64,000 bases of DNA from an uncultured Clostridia bacterium. GTDB taxonomy: Bacteria; Bacillota; Clostridia; Oscillospirales; Acutalibacteraceae. The notes below the pieces were generated by a model, which was not told where the DNA came from, did no database searches, and saw nothing but the letters and a program-made list of their open reading frames with translations. Shown here piece by piece: positions 34,325 to 43,829 of the stretch (within the stretch, counting starts at the first letter, position 1; every line of letters begins with the position of its first letter). The translations under genes and the position numbers were made by a program. Location: the NCBI GenBank assembly GCA_937920235.1, contig CALGUK010000033.1, positions 130,887-194,886 of the forward strand, in the 5' to 3' direction.

Positions 34325-36021
34325 TCTGTCACCCCGCTTTTATTTGATTGAACCATCATAAGACCTATTTCATCCTTTGTGGTTGTTCTGGCATCAACGA
34401 TACCGGAAACCTTGCCGCCGCTGAGAACCAAAATTCTGTCACAAAGCTCCATTAATACATCCAGATCTTCACCGACAAAAATAACGGAAACACCTTTTTG
34501 TTTTTGCTCGTTGAGGAGGTTGTAAATCGTATATGATGAGTTGATGTCAAGTCCACGAACAGGGTAGGCAGTCATTAATATTGCAGGAGATGCAGCAATT
34601 TCACGGCCAACAAGAACCTTTTGGACATTACCACCGGACAATTTTCTGACAGCAGTGTGTGAATCAGGTGTATTTACTTTAAGTTCATCAATAATTCGGT
34701 CAGCAAGATCCTGAGGATGCTTTCTGTCAAGAAAAATTGACTTACCTTTACGATAACTGCGAAGCATCATATTGTCAACAATATCCATATTACCTACAAG
34801 TCCCATACCGAGTCTGTCTTCCGGAACAAATGATAGTCGAATACCGAGCTCGCGAATTTCTCTCGGAGTCTTGTTTTTAAGGTTAATTTCTTCATCTTCT
34901 TTAAAAATAATTTTTTCACCAATTACAAGCTCTTTAATTTCTTTTTTAGTTAACTTTTTAAAGTCAATATCATTTCCCTTTTCATCGGTAAATGCGTTTT
35001 CACCGGCAAGCTCCATAACGCGTTTATAGGTTTTATGGAAAAATGAAACAGGCTTACCTTTTTTGGGGTGATAATAAAGCAGTTTACCTTTTTCATATGT
35101 ATTAAGACCGGCAATTGCCTCAAGCAGCTCCTTCTGACCGCTTCCGGCAATACCTGCAATACCGAGAATTTCACCACCGAAGGCTTCAAATGAAACATTA
35201 TCTACCACCTTATAGCCGTCAGGATTTTTAACAGTCAAATCTGAAACTGAAAGTCTTAATTTTGTATTGGTCGGCTCAGTACGGTCGATGTTAAGATCAA
35301 TCTTTTCACCAACCATCATTTCGGTAAGCTCTTTTTCTGAGGTTTCAGAGGTTTTAACTGTGGCAATATGATTACCCTTACGTAAAACAGTTACTCTGTC
35401 AGAAATTTCCATAACCTCGTTCAATTTATGTGTAATGATAATTATGGATTTACCGTCATCTCTCATTGCACTTAAAACTTTAAAGAGACTTTTGATTTCC
35501 TGAGGAGTTAAGACAGCCGTGGGTTCATCCAAAATTAGAATATCAGCGCCTCTGTAAAGAACCTTTAAAATTTCAACAGTCTGCTTTTCCGATACAGACA
35601 TTTCATAGATTTTTTTATCAAGATTTATATTGAATCCGTATTTTTTTGCCATTTCTTTAATACGGTTATTTACTTCTTTAAGATTATATTTTTCACCTTC
35701 AACACCTAACGCAACATTTTGTGCTGCACTGAAAATGTCGATCAGTTTAAAATGCTGATGTATCATACCTATTTTATGATCAAAAGCATCGCGAGGGGAA
35801 CGAATAATAACTTCTTCACCGTTAATGAGTATTTTTCCGGAATCAGGATAGTATATTCCGGCAACCATATTCATAAGAGTTGTTTTACCGCAACCATTCT
35901 CACCGAGAACAGAAAGAATTTCACCCTTATATACATCTAAACTGACATTATTGTTAGCAATAACTTTAGTCCCGAACTTTTTTGTTATATTTTTTAATTG
36001 TAAAATAACAGCTTTATTCAT
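34321..36021 (-). CDS. Nucleoside ABC transporter ATPase with two nucleotide domains (NupO/YufO-like)
   Basis: 566 residues, fused ABC modules. Module 1 has GENGCGKTT, MSVSEKQTVEILKVL and ILILDEPTAVLTPQE. Module 2 has GIAGSGQKE and the typical LSFVPEDRLGMGLVGNM and KLSGGNVQKVLVGREI, with the degenerate Walker B of this group. Compared with usual ~510-residue relatives there is an extra charged block of roughly 60 residues around 310-375 (YHPKKGKPVSFFHKTYKRVM through GEKIIFKEDEEINLK). It is separated from the BMP gene by a hairpin at 36071-36098. Confidence 0.88.
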   Translation of the reverse strand: MNKAVILQLKNITKKFGTKVIANNNVSLDVYKGEILSVLGENGCGKTTLMNMVAGIYYPDSGKILINGEEVIIRSPRDAFDHKIGMIHQHFKLIDIFSAAQNVALGVEGEKYNLKEVNNRIKEMAKKYGFNINLDKKIYEMSVSEKQTVEILKVLYRGADILILDEPTAVLTPQEIKSLFKVLSAMRDDGKSIIIITHKLNEVMEISDRVTVLRKGNHIATVKTSETSEKELTEMMVGEKIDLNIDRTEPTNTKLRLSVSDLTVKNPDGYKVVDNVSFEAFGGEILGIAGIAGSGQKELLEAIAGLNTYEKGKLLYYHPKKGKPVSFFHKTYKRVMELAGENAFTDEKGNDIDFKKLTKKEIKELVIGEKIIFKEDEEINLKNKTPREIRELGIRLSFVPEDRLGMGLVGNMDIVDNMMLRSYRKGKSIFLDRKHPQDLADRIIDELKVNTPDSHTAVRKLSGGNVQKVLVGREIAASPAILMTAYPVRGLDINSSYTIYNLLNEQKQKGVSVIFVGEDLDVLMELCDRILVLSGGKVSGIVDARTTTKDEIGLMMVQSNKSGVTE

Positions 36022-36070
36022 AACAAACTCCTAAAATGAAAAAGGATTTTAATTTTGCTAATCATTCAAG

Positions 36071-36098
36071 AAAGGCGAAGTTGTTGAGCTTCGCCTTT
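36071..36098 (-). terminator. Terminator/attenuator between BMP gene and transporter core
   Basis: Perfect 10-bp arms AAAGGCGAAG and CTTCGCCTTT with an 8-nt loop. The minus-strand T tract is short (TTTCTTG), so partial read-through is likely, as at livK/livH. Confidence 0.65.
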
Positions 36099-36135
36099 CT
36101 CTTTAATTGAATTAGGATAACATTAAACTATAAAA

Positions 36136-37350
36136 TCAGTTTTCGATAGCTGTAATGCCGTCAATAATCATGTTGAAGTAAGGAGCCGAACGCTTTCCGC
36201 TCTCGTTTACAAATGTAATATCTCCTGCTGTTTCAATAACTTCTGTTTCCGGAACAAAGTCTCCGGCATCATCAACGTCAGCAATAAATGTTGTTAACGG
36301 CTTGCCGTCAACTGTAAATGTTGAGCAGTCAAATACTTTGATTGAACCGTCTTTAAGTCCTGCCATAACTTCATCAAGTTTTTCCTGTGTACCCTTAGCT
36401 GCAGCAGTACCGAGAGCAGTGATTTCAACAGAACCTGTTGCAATTGTACCTGTCCAGTCTGTATCAATGGGCTGATCTTTCTGAACACAATCAATTATGT
36501 ATTCAAAATAAGGAGTCCAATTGATTCTTGATGCAATAATAAATGTGTTGGGACATTTTTCTACTGTTGAGCCGTTGTAAGAAACATTAGGAATATTTCT
36601 TTCTTCACATGCTGTAGGAGCACCCCATGAGTCAGCGTGCTGAGAAATAAGCTTACAGCCGTTGTCGATAAGAGCAAGAGCGGTTGTCTTTTCAGCTGCT
36701 TCAGCATACCAGGAGTCTGTATAACGAACTTCCATTGTAGCATTTGCAACTATAGATTTAACGCCAAGATAGAATGATGTGTAACCGGAAATAACTTCTG
36801 CATAGGGGAATGCACCAACATAACCGATTTTTGCATTTTCATCAGAAACTTTGCCCTCTTCATCACCGTAAAGTTCAACAAGCTTCATACCGGCAGCAAC
36901 ACCTGCAAGGTATCTGCCTTCATAGATTGAAGCGAATGCATTGTGGTAGTTAGCAAGATTTTCTGTGTGAGCCTTTGTACCTGTTGCATGACAGAACTCA
37001 ACTTCGGGGAATTCTTTTGCGGCCTGAATCATATAGGGTTCGTGACCGAAGGAATCAGCAAAGATGAGGTCATATGATTCTGCAAGGTCGGCAGCCTGGT
37101 CATAACAAGCTGTTCCCTCGGCAATGTCTGTAACGATTGTATAATCGTCAGCTGTAAGACCTTTGTTTGCACAAGCCTGTTTGAAGGCATCGATGAAGTT
37201 CTTGTCATAAGTTGATGAGTCACCGTGTAAACAGATAAGAGCAGCTTTAACTGCCTTTGATTCATCCGGTTTTTCGCCGCAAGCTGCAAAGCAAGTAACG
37301 ATAAGTGCAACAGCCATTACAACGGCAAGAACTTTTTTGAGATTTTTCAT
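36136..37350 (-). CDS. BMP-family nucleoside-binding lipoprotein (NupN/YufN-like)
   Basis: 404 residues with lipobox TCFAACGE. The Bmp fold is seen in KAALICLHGDSSTYDKNFID, YDLIFADSFGHEPYMIQAA and IGYVGAFPYAEVISGYTSFY. It captures purine nucleosides for the ATPase and permease complex downstream. It lies 54 bp after xpt with no obvious terminator between, so it is probably co-transcribed with it. Confidence 0.9.
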   Translation of the reverse strand: MKNLKKVLAVVMAVALIVTCFAACGEKPDESKAVKAALICLHGDSSTYDKNFIDAFKQACANKGLTADDYTIVTDIAEGTACYDQAADLAESYDLIFADSFGHEPYMIQAAKEFPEVEFCHATGTKAHTENLANYHNAFASIYEGRYLAGVAAGMKLVELYGDEEGKVSDENAKIGYVGAFPYAEVISGYTSFYLGVKSIVANATMEVRYTDSWYAEAAEKTTALALIDNGCKLISQHADSWGAPTACEERNIPNVSYNGSTVEKCPNTFIIASRINWTPYFEYIIDCVQKDQPIDTDWTGTIATGSVEITALGTAAAKGTQEKLDEVMAGLKDGSIKVFDCSTFTVDGKPLTTFIADVDDAGDFVPETEVIETAGDITFVNESGKRSAPYFNMIIDGITAIEN

Positions 37351-37404
37351 AATACTTTCTCTCCTTTGTTTTTTTGTAATATTTTTACAGCATGTTTGCT
37401 GTTA

Positions 37405-37986
37405 TTACCTTACTCCGAAAATAATTTCACCTGTTTTATCATTCATTGAATCTATAATCGCCAAAGACTCAACGCGAATTCCCTGCGATCTCAGTTTATC
37501 TCCGCCGCCCTGGTATCCTTTTTCAATAGCGATTCCGCATCCGGCAAGCTTTGCCCCGGATTGCTTTACTATATCGATAAGACCTGACAGAGCATTACCT
37601 TTTGCAAGAAAATCATCAATAATAAGAACGGTATCATCGTCATTTAAAAAATCTTTTGAAACAATTATATCATATGTACACTGATGAGTAAACGATTCAA
37701 CCTTACTTGTATATACGTCACCCTTAATATTAAGAGTCTTTGTTTTTTTTGCAAAAAGCAACGGACAGTCAAAATGCTGAGCAACTATACAGCCGACTCC
37801 TATTCCTGATGCTTCTATTGTAAGAATTTTTGTGACGGGGACATCTTTATACAAATTTCTTAGTTCTTCACCCATTTTGTTCAACAGCTTGACGTCAATC
37901 TGATGATTAAGAAAGCTGTCAACCTTAAGGACGTTGCCTGAAAAAACCTTTCCGTCTTTAACAATTCTATCTTCTAAAATCTTCAT
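37405..37986 (-). CDS. xpt: Xanthine phosphoribosyltransferase
   Basis: 193 residues. It starts MKILEDRIVKDGKVFSGNVL, has the PRPP-binding loop TVLIIDDFLAKGNALSGL and the family end SLAIIDSMNDKTGEIIFG. It converts xanthine (or related purines) and PRPP to XMP. ATG 37986 has GAGGATG upstream; the ATG at 38028 would place the start beyond the promoter. The leader is about 15 nt, too short for the purine riboswitch seen upstream of xpt in bacilli. Purine salvage is thus paired with nucleoside uptake. Confidence 0.92.
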   Translation of the reverse strand: MKILEDRIVKDGKVFSGNVLKVDSFLNHQIDVKLLNKMGEELRNLYKDVPVTKILTIEASGIGVGCIVAQHFDCPLLFAKKTKTLNIKGDVYTSKVESFTHQCTYDIIVSKDFLNDDDTVLIIDDFLAKGNALSGLIDIVKQSGAKLAGCGIAIEKGYQGGGDKLRSQGIRVESLAIIDSMNDKTGEIIFGVR

Positions 37987-38007
37987 ATTTACATCCTCAT
38001 ACAAAAT

Positions 38008-38036
38008 TATATAAACATTATAAGGCATTTTGTCAA
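38008..38036 (-). promoter_or_regulatory. SigmaA-type promoter for xpt and the nucleoside transporter
   Basis: On the minus strand TTGACA (38036-38031), 17-bp spacer, TATATA (38013-38008). Confidence 0.6.
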
Positions 38037-38130
38037 AAAAAACAATATTTTTAACTTCGTAATTCGTGGAATTTTTTTAGTTTATTTTGTTAAAAATATA
38101 TAAAAAGATAATAAAAACGGAGGATGTAAA

Positions 38131-39471
38131 ATGAAAAAGCTGTTTTCTTTACTTTTATCATTTGTGCTTTTAATTTCATTGTTTGTTGGTTGTGAAAACG
38201 ACATCAAGGACGATACTGTTCAAAAGGCTGTTACAGTCAGATTTTTGAATTTCAAGCCCGAGGTAGCAAACGTTTATAGCGATATTGCAAGAGTTTATAA
38301 GGAAGAGACAGGTGTTGAGCTTATTGTTGAAACTGCGGCAAGCGGAAATTACGAGCAAACACTTACTGCAAAGATGGGAACAGATGAAGCCCCTGTCCTG
38401 TTTCAGATAAACGGTCCTAAGGGTTACGCAAACTGGAAAAATTATTGTGCCGATTTATCTGATACCGAACTGTATAAGCATTTAAAGGATAAGTCACTCG
38501 CTGTTATGTCAGACGGTAAGGTTTACGGAATACCATATGTGGTCGAAGGCTACGGTATAATATACAATGAAGAGATAACTGACAGATATTTTAATCTTAA
38601 AAATAAAAAAACAGATTTTAAATCGATGGATGAAATCAACACCTATGAAAAATTGAAAAGCTTGGTTGAGGATATGCAAAATAATGCAAAAGAGCTCGGT
38701 ATAAAAGGCGTTTTTGGCTCGACATCGTTGAAGACAGGTGAGGATTGGAGATGGCATACGCATCTCGCAAATATTCCGGTTTACTATGAATTTTCAGATA
38801 AGAATATAGATTTATCAAGCTCTGAAACCTCATCAATTGATTTTAAGTATTCAGATAATTTCAAGAAAATTTTTGATCTGTATATAAATAATTCCGTAAG
38901 CGATAAAAAGGTTCTCGGTTCAAAGCTAGTTGATGAATCTATGGCTGAATTTGCACTTGGTCAGTGCGCTATGGTTCAGAACGGAAACTGGGCTTGGGGA
39001 CAAATTGAGAGTGTAAAAGGCAATGTTGTTTCCGAGGACAATATAAAGTATTTACCGATATATATGGGTATAGATGGTGAGGAAAAACAGGGATTATGTA
39101 TCGGTACTGAAAATTTCTTTGCAATCAATTCCAAATCTGACGAGCGTGAGCAAAAGGCGGCGGAGGACTTTATTTATTGGCTATTCTCAAGTGAAAAGGG
39201 TAAGGATTTCGTTATTAATGATCTCGAACTGATTGCACCATTTGATACCTTTGACAGCGATGATGTGCCCGATGATCCTCTTGCAAAAGAAGTAATGGCA
39301 TGGATGAGTAAGGGTGATGTTGAAAATATACCCTGGAATTTCACAGTTTTTCCGAGCCTAACCTTTAAAAATGATTTCGGTGCTTCATTATTACAGTACG
39401 CTCAGGGAACAAAAAAATGGAATGAAGTTGAATATATGTTCAGAGAAAGCTGGAAATCGGAAAGCAGATAA
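38131..39471 (+). CDS. Sugar ABC transporter substrate-binding lipoprotein (maltodextrin type)
   Basis: 446 residues with signal and lipobox LFVGCEN, then a family 1 binding fold (VTVRFLNFKPEVANVYSDIA, EAPVLFQINGPKGYANWKN, FALGQCAMVQNGNWAWGQIE). It captures an oligosaccharide at the cell surface. The four genes behind it, including malQ and glycogen phosphorylase, point to malto-oligosaccharides. CGGAGG precedes the ATG. Confidence 0.88.
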   Translation: MKKLFSLLLSFVLLISLFVGCENDIKDDTVQKAVTVRFLNFKPEVANVYSDIARVYKEETGVELIVETAASGNYEQTLTAKMGTDEAPVLFQINGPKGYANWKNYCADLSDTELYKHLKDKSLAVMSDGKVYGIPYVVEGYGIIYNEEITDRYFNLKNKKTDFKSMDEINTYEKLKSLVEDMQNNAKELGIKGVFGSTSLKTGEDWRWHTHLANIPVYYEFSDKNIDLSSSETSSIDFKYSDNFKKIFDLYINNSVSDKKVLGSKLVDESMAEFALGQCAMVQNGNWAWGQIESVKGNVVSEDNIKYLPIYMGIDGEEKQGLCIGTENFFAINSKSDEREQKAAEDFIYWLFSSEKGKDFVINDLELIAPFDTFDSDDVPDDPLAKEVMAWMSKGDVENIPWNFTVFPSLTFKNDFGASLLQYAQGTKKWNEVEYMFRESWKSESR

Positions 39472-39502
39472 AGACACTTTTCTTAATTAGGACTGATATT
39501 TT

Positions 39503-40348
39503 ATGGAAAAGAATTTAAAACGATATTTTCCCGTTTTTGTTTTGCCTACGCTGATTTCATTCATAATTGTTTTTCTTATTCCATTTATACTCGGAATATT
39601 CCTTTCGTTTACCGAATTTACAACTGTTGAGAGTGCCGAATGGGTTGGACTTGGAAATTATATCAAAGCGTTTACTGAAGATGATAATTTTCTCAATGCA
39701 CTTTGGTTTACCGTAAAATTTACCGTTGTATCGGTAGTGATGATAAATATTTTTGCATTCAGTCTTGCTCTTCTGTTGACAAGGGCATTAAAGGGAACGA
39801 CTTTTTTCAGAACAGTATTTTTCATGCCTAATCTTATCGGAGGAATTGTTCTCGGTTATATCTGGAATTTGCTTATAAATTCTATTCTCGGAATATTCGG
39901 ATATGATATCACTTATGATGCTGATTACGGATTCTGGGGACTGGTTTTTCTTCTGAATTGGCAATTGATAGGTTATATGATGGTTATATATATTGCAGGA
40001 ATACAGAATATTCCGAGGGAAATTCTTGAGGCAGCAAAGATAGATGGGGCTTCATTTTCGGTAACGCTTAGAAAAATTATTATTCCTATGGTGATGCCGT
40101 CCGTTACAATATGCTTGTTTTTAACAATAACAAACTCTTTTAAGCTGTTTGATCAGAATCTTGCACTTACAGGCGGAGCTCCTGCAAGACAGACTTCAAT
40201 GCTTGCTCTTGATATTTATAATACTTTTTACGGCAGGATAGGATGGCAGGGCGTAGGGCAGGCTAAGGCTGTTGTCTTCTTTATAATAGTTGCACTGATT
40301 GCATTTATTCAACTTAAAATTACAAGCAGAAATGAGGGAGAAGGGTAA
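39503..40348 (+). CDS. Sugar ABC transporter permease (MalF type)
   Basis: 281 residues, six helices, with the ATPase-docking EAA loop EAAKIDGASFSVTLRKII. Its stop shares a base with the next ATG. It pairs with the MalG-type protein. Confidence 0.9.
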   Translation: MEKNLKRYFPVFVLPTLISFIIVFLIPFILGIFLSFTEFTTVESAEWVGLGNYIKAFTEDDNFLNALWFTVKFTVVSVVMINIFAFSLALLLTRALKGTTFFRTVFFMPNLIGGIVLGYIWNLLINSILGIFGYDITYDADYGFWGLVFLLNWQLIGYMMVIYIAGIQNIPREILEAAKIDGASFSVTLRKIIIPMVMPSVTICLFLTITNSFKLFDQNLALTGGAPARQTSMLALDIYNTFYGRIGWQGVGQAKAVVFFIIVALIAFIQLKITSRNEGEG

Positions 40349-41187
40349 TGCCTGACAGAAAAAAAGTAACAGATAATATCTCATTTGTATTACTGTTGAT
40401 ATTATCCATAATTTTTCTTTTCCCGATTTATCTTGTTGTGATAAATTCTTTCAAATCAAAATTCAATATAATCAATGATCCGTTCAGATTACCGAACCAA
40501 GAAACCTTTGCCGGTCTTGAAAATTATTTAAACGGTATAGAGTCATCTGATCTGATTATTTCTCTGTTGAGAACTCTTTTCATAACGGTATTTTCGGTTA
40601 TCGCTATTGTTATATTCACCTCGATGACTGCCTGGTTTATTGTCAGGGTAAAAAATAAGGTTAACAAGTTGATATACTATCTTTTTGTTTTCAGTATGAT
40701 TGTTCCTTTTCAAATGGTAATGTTTACTCTTACGGCAGTCAGTTCAAAGCTCGAGCTTAATAATCTGTTCGGTATTATTCCGGTGTACCTCGGTTTCGGT
40801 TCAGGTTTATCTGTTTTTATGTTCAGCGGATTTGTCAAAAGTTTGCCTCGAGAGATAGAAGAAGCCGCGATGATAGACGGCTGCGGACCGATAAAGATGT
40901 TTTTTTATGTTATTTTTCCAATTCTTAAGCCGACGGCAATAACTGTTGCAATTCTTAATGCGATGTGGATATGGAATGACTTCCTTTTGCCGTATCTTTT
41001 ACTCGGCTCGGAAAATAAAACACTTTCGGTTGCAATTCAATTGGCTATGCAGGGTGCTTACGGGTCGGTTGATTGGGGCGGATTTATGGCAATGCTTGTA
41101 CTTGCCGTTATTCCTATTATTATTTTTTATCTGTTAGGTCAGAAATATATTATAAAAGGCGTTATTGACGGCGCGGTGAAAGGTTGA
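40348..41187 (+). CDS. Sugar ABC transporter permease (MalG type)
   Basis: 279 residues, six helices, EAA loop EEAAMIDGCGPIKMFFYVI, C-terminus GQKYIIKGVIDGAVKG typical of the MalG group. It is preceded by GGGAGAAGGG in the MalF-type gene. Confidence 0.9.
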   Translation: MPDRKKVTDNISFVLLLILSIIFLFPIYLVVINSFKSKFNIINDPFRLPNQETFAGLENYLNGIESSDLIISLLRTLFITVFSVIAIVIFTSMTAWFIVRVKNKVNKLIYYLFVFSMIVPFQMVMFTLTAVSSKLELNNLFGIIPVYLGFGSGLSVFMFSGFVKSLPREIEEAAMIDGCGPIKMFFYVIFPILKPTAITVAILNAMWIWNDFLLPYLLLGSENKTLSVAIQLAMQGAYGSVDWGGFMAMLVLAVIPIIIFYLLGQKYIIKGVIDGAVKG

Positions 41188-41195
41188 TCGATTAT

Positions 41196-42293
41196 ATGGC
41201 TTCAATTGTACTCAGGAATGTTAAAAAAACTTATGAAGACGGAGTCACGGTAATTGATAATCTAAATCTTGAAATTAATGATAAAGAATTTGTTGTTCTT
41301 GTAGGTCCGTCGGGATGCGGAAAGTCAACAACATTAAGAATGATTGCAGGTCTTGAGGATATCTCCGGCGGAGAAATATGTATAGGTGATAAGGTCGTAA
41401 ATAATATTTCTCCCAAGGACAGAGATATAGCAATGGTTTTTCAGAGCTACGCACTTTATCCGCATATGTCTGTTTATAAAAATATGGCATTCGGTCTCAA
41501 GAACAGAAAAATTCCGAAAGAAGAAATTGATAAAAAAGTAAATGATGCGGCTGAAATGCTTAACATCAAAGATTATCTTAACAGAAAACCTCGTGCCCTC
41601 TCAGGCGGACAGAGACAGCGTGTTGCTCTTGGCAGGGCTATGGTCAGAGAGCCGTCTGTCTTTCTTCTGGATGAGCCGTTATCAAACCTTGATGCAAAGC
41701 TCAGAACGGAGATGAGAAATCAGATCTCGGTTCTTCATAAAAAGCTTCAGACAACGTTCGTATATGTTACGCATGATCAGACCGAGGCTATGACTATGGC
41801 GGACAGAATTGTTGTGATGAAAGACGGAGTGATACAACAATCCGATACTCCGCAGATGCTTTATAATCATCCCGGCAATGTTTTTGTTGCAGGTTTTATA
41901 GGTTCACCTCAAATGAATTTTATTGATTGTAAGGTTAAAATAAACGATACAAAATGTTCATTGATATTTGAATATTATGAAATTGTTTTGCCTCATAAAT
42001 TCTTTGAAATATTGAAGCAATTTAACGGTAAAGATGTTATTCTCGGAATCCGTCCCGAAGATATAATGTTAGCTGATATAAATGATTTGTATAACACAGT
42101 TGATATGTATGTTGAAATGACTGAGATGACAGGTGCCGACTGTTTTTTATACGGAAAATGCGGCAAGAACAGAATAATCGCAGATATTCCTTCCGACAGG
42201 GAGGTTGAAAGCGAAAATTCATATAAAATTAAATTTAATATTGACAGAATTCATATCTTTGATAAAATCAATGAGAAACTTATTTGTGATTGA
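41196..42293 (+). CDS. MsmX/UgpC-type sugar ABC transporter ATPase
   Basis: 365 residues. ABC domain with GPSGCGKSTT, LSGGQRQRVALGRAM, VFLLDEPLSNLDAKLR and VTHDQTEAMTMAD, followed by a C-terminal OB-fold regulatory domain (VILGIRPEDIML). It energises the MalF/MalG-type pair. Having the ATPase inside the operon is notable, since many Firmicutes keep one shared copy elsewhere. ATG 41196 begins MASIVLRNVKKTY, the usual family start; AAAGG lies 12 bp upstream. Confidence 0.92.
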   Translation: MASIVLRNVKKTYEDGVTVIDNLNLEINDKEFVVLVGPSGCGKSTTLRMIAGLEDISGGEICIGDKVVNNISPKDRDIAMVFQSYALYPHMSVYKNMAFGLKNRKIPKEEIDKKVNDAAEMLNIKDYLNRKPRALSGGQRQRVALGRAMVREPSVFLLDEPLSNLDAKLRTEMRNQISVLHKKLQTTFVYVTHDQTEAMTMADRIVVMKDGVIQQSDTPQMLYNHPGNVFVAGFIGSPQMNFIDCKVKINDTKCSLIFEYYEIVLPHKFFEILKQFNGKDVILGIRPEDIMLADINDLYNTVDMYVEMTEMTGADCFLYGKCGKNRIIADIPSDREVESENSYKIKFNIDRIHIFDKINEKLICD

Positions 42294-42335
42294 CATTTTT
42301 GTAAAAAAATTATATATTTTTCTTTAGGTGATTTT

Positions 42336-43829
42336 ATGAGAGCAAGCGGTGTGTTAATGCACATTTCTTCATTGCCGGGTAATACGGGAATTGGTACACT
42401 CGGTGATGAAGCATATAAATTTGCAGATTTTCTCGAAAAAAGCGGACAGTCTTATTGGCAGGTATTGCCTTTATGCCCGACAGGCTTCGGAGATTCTCCG
42501 TATCAATCCTTTTCAACCTTTGCCGGTAATCCATTTTTTATTGATTTTGATTTACTAGTTAAGGATAATCTGCTTCATGAGGAAGATTTTTCCCGTATAG
42601 AATGGGGCAATGATGAGGAGAAGGTTGATTTTGAGAAAATCAGCAGCTATAGATTTGATGTTTTAAGAAAAGCATATCGGAATTTTATGCCTGACAATGC
42701 ATATATTGACTTCTGTTCAAAAAATGAGTATTGGCTTGATGATTTTGCTCTTTATATGGCATTAAAAGAAAAATACAACGGAAATCCGTGGAGTAAATGG
42801 GAGAAAAAAGCTCTTACCCGTGATAAGCAGTTTTTAGAAGAGGTCAGTATTGAACTGAAATGTGAGACAGACTTTTACAAAACCGTTCAGTATTTCTTTT
42901 TTAAACAATGGAATAGTCTGAAAAGATATGCAAACAAAAAAGGAATAAAAATAATAGGTGATATTCCGATATATGTTGCCGCAGACAGTGCGGATGTGTG
43001 GGCAAATCCCGAGCAGTTTATGCTTGACGAGAAGTGCAAGCCGATTGAGGTAGCAGGATGTCCTCCCGATGCTTTTACCGAAGACGGTCAGTTATGGGGA
43101 AATCCATTATATAATTGGGATTATATGAAGAAAGATAAATATTCCTGGTGGAAAAAAAGAGTGAGTCACTTGTGTAACATGTGTGATGTCATTCGTATTG
43201 ATCATTTCAGAGGCTTTGAGTCGTATTACTGTATTCCGGCAGATTCCGAAACTGCTAAAATCGGAGAATGGCGCAAAGGACCGGGAATTGATTTCTTTGA
43301 TGAGATCAGAAGAGATCTTGGTAAAATAAATATTATAGCAGAGGATCTGGGATTTCTCACTCCAGATGTCAAAAAAATGTTGAGACAGTCCCGTTATCCC
43401 GGAATGAAGGTTTTGCAGTTTGCTTTTGATACAGATGAAGAAAACGATTATCTTCTGCACAATTTTCCTAAAAACTCAGTCGCTTATACAGGCACTCACG
43501 ACAATGATACCGTTATAGGCTTTATGACCAAAACGGCTCCCGTAAAAACACGGAAAAGAGCACGTGATTATCTTCGCTTGTCAAAAAGAGAAGGATATAA
43601 CTGGGGTTTTATAAAAGCAGTATTATCAAGTAATTCCGATACGGCAATTATCACAATGCAGGATATTTTAGGTCTGGGAAATGAAGCTCGTATGAATTTT
43701 CCTTCAACCACGGAAAATAATTGGCAATGGCGCGCCACATCAGAATGTATGACAGATGATTTGGCGGATAAGCTTTTGTATTACACACGCATTTATCAAA
43801 GATTACCCGGAAAGAAAAGAGAAAAATAA
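42336..43829 (+). CDS. malQ: 4-alpha-glucanotransferase (amylomaltase)
   Basis: 497 residues, GH77. It starts MRASGVLMHISSLPGNTGIG and has GDIPIYVAADSADVW, VIRIDHFRGFESYY (nucleophile Asp), IIAEDLGFLTPDV (acid/base Glu) and YTGTHDNDTVIGF. It transfers maltosyl units to make longer chains that the following phosphorylase can use. The phosphorylase ATG follows the stop with no gap. Confidence 0.95.
   Translation: MRASGVLMHISSLPGNTGIGTLGDEAYKFADFLEKSGQSYWQVLPLCPTGFGDSPYQSFSTFAGNPFFIDFDLLVKDNLLHEEDFSRIEWGNDEEKVDFEKISSYRFDVLRKAYRNFMPDNAYIDFCSKNEYWLDDFALYMALKEKYNGNPWSKWEKKALTRDKQFLEEVSIELKCETDFYKTVQYFFFKQWNSLKRYANKKGIKIIGDIPIYVAADSADVWANPEQFMLDEKCKPIEVAGCPPDAFTEDGQLWGNPLYNWDYMKKDKYSWWKKRVSHLCNMCDVIRIDHFRGFESYYCIPADSETAKIGEWRKGPGIDFFDEIRRDLGKINIIAEDLGFLTPDVKKMLRQSRYPGMKVLQFAFDTDEENDYLLHNFPKNSVAYTGTHDNDTVIGFMTKTAPVKTRKRARDYLRLSKREGYNWGFIKAVLSSNSDTAIITMQDILGLGNEARMNFPSTTENNWQWRATSECMTDDLADKLLYYTRIYQRLPGKKREK

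Noticed and set aside
37987..38130. Purine riboswitch upstream of xpt
   Set aside because: The leader after the promoter is about 15 nt and shows none of the aptamer's conserved loops.
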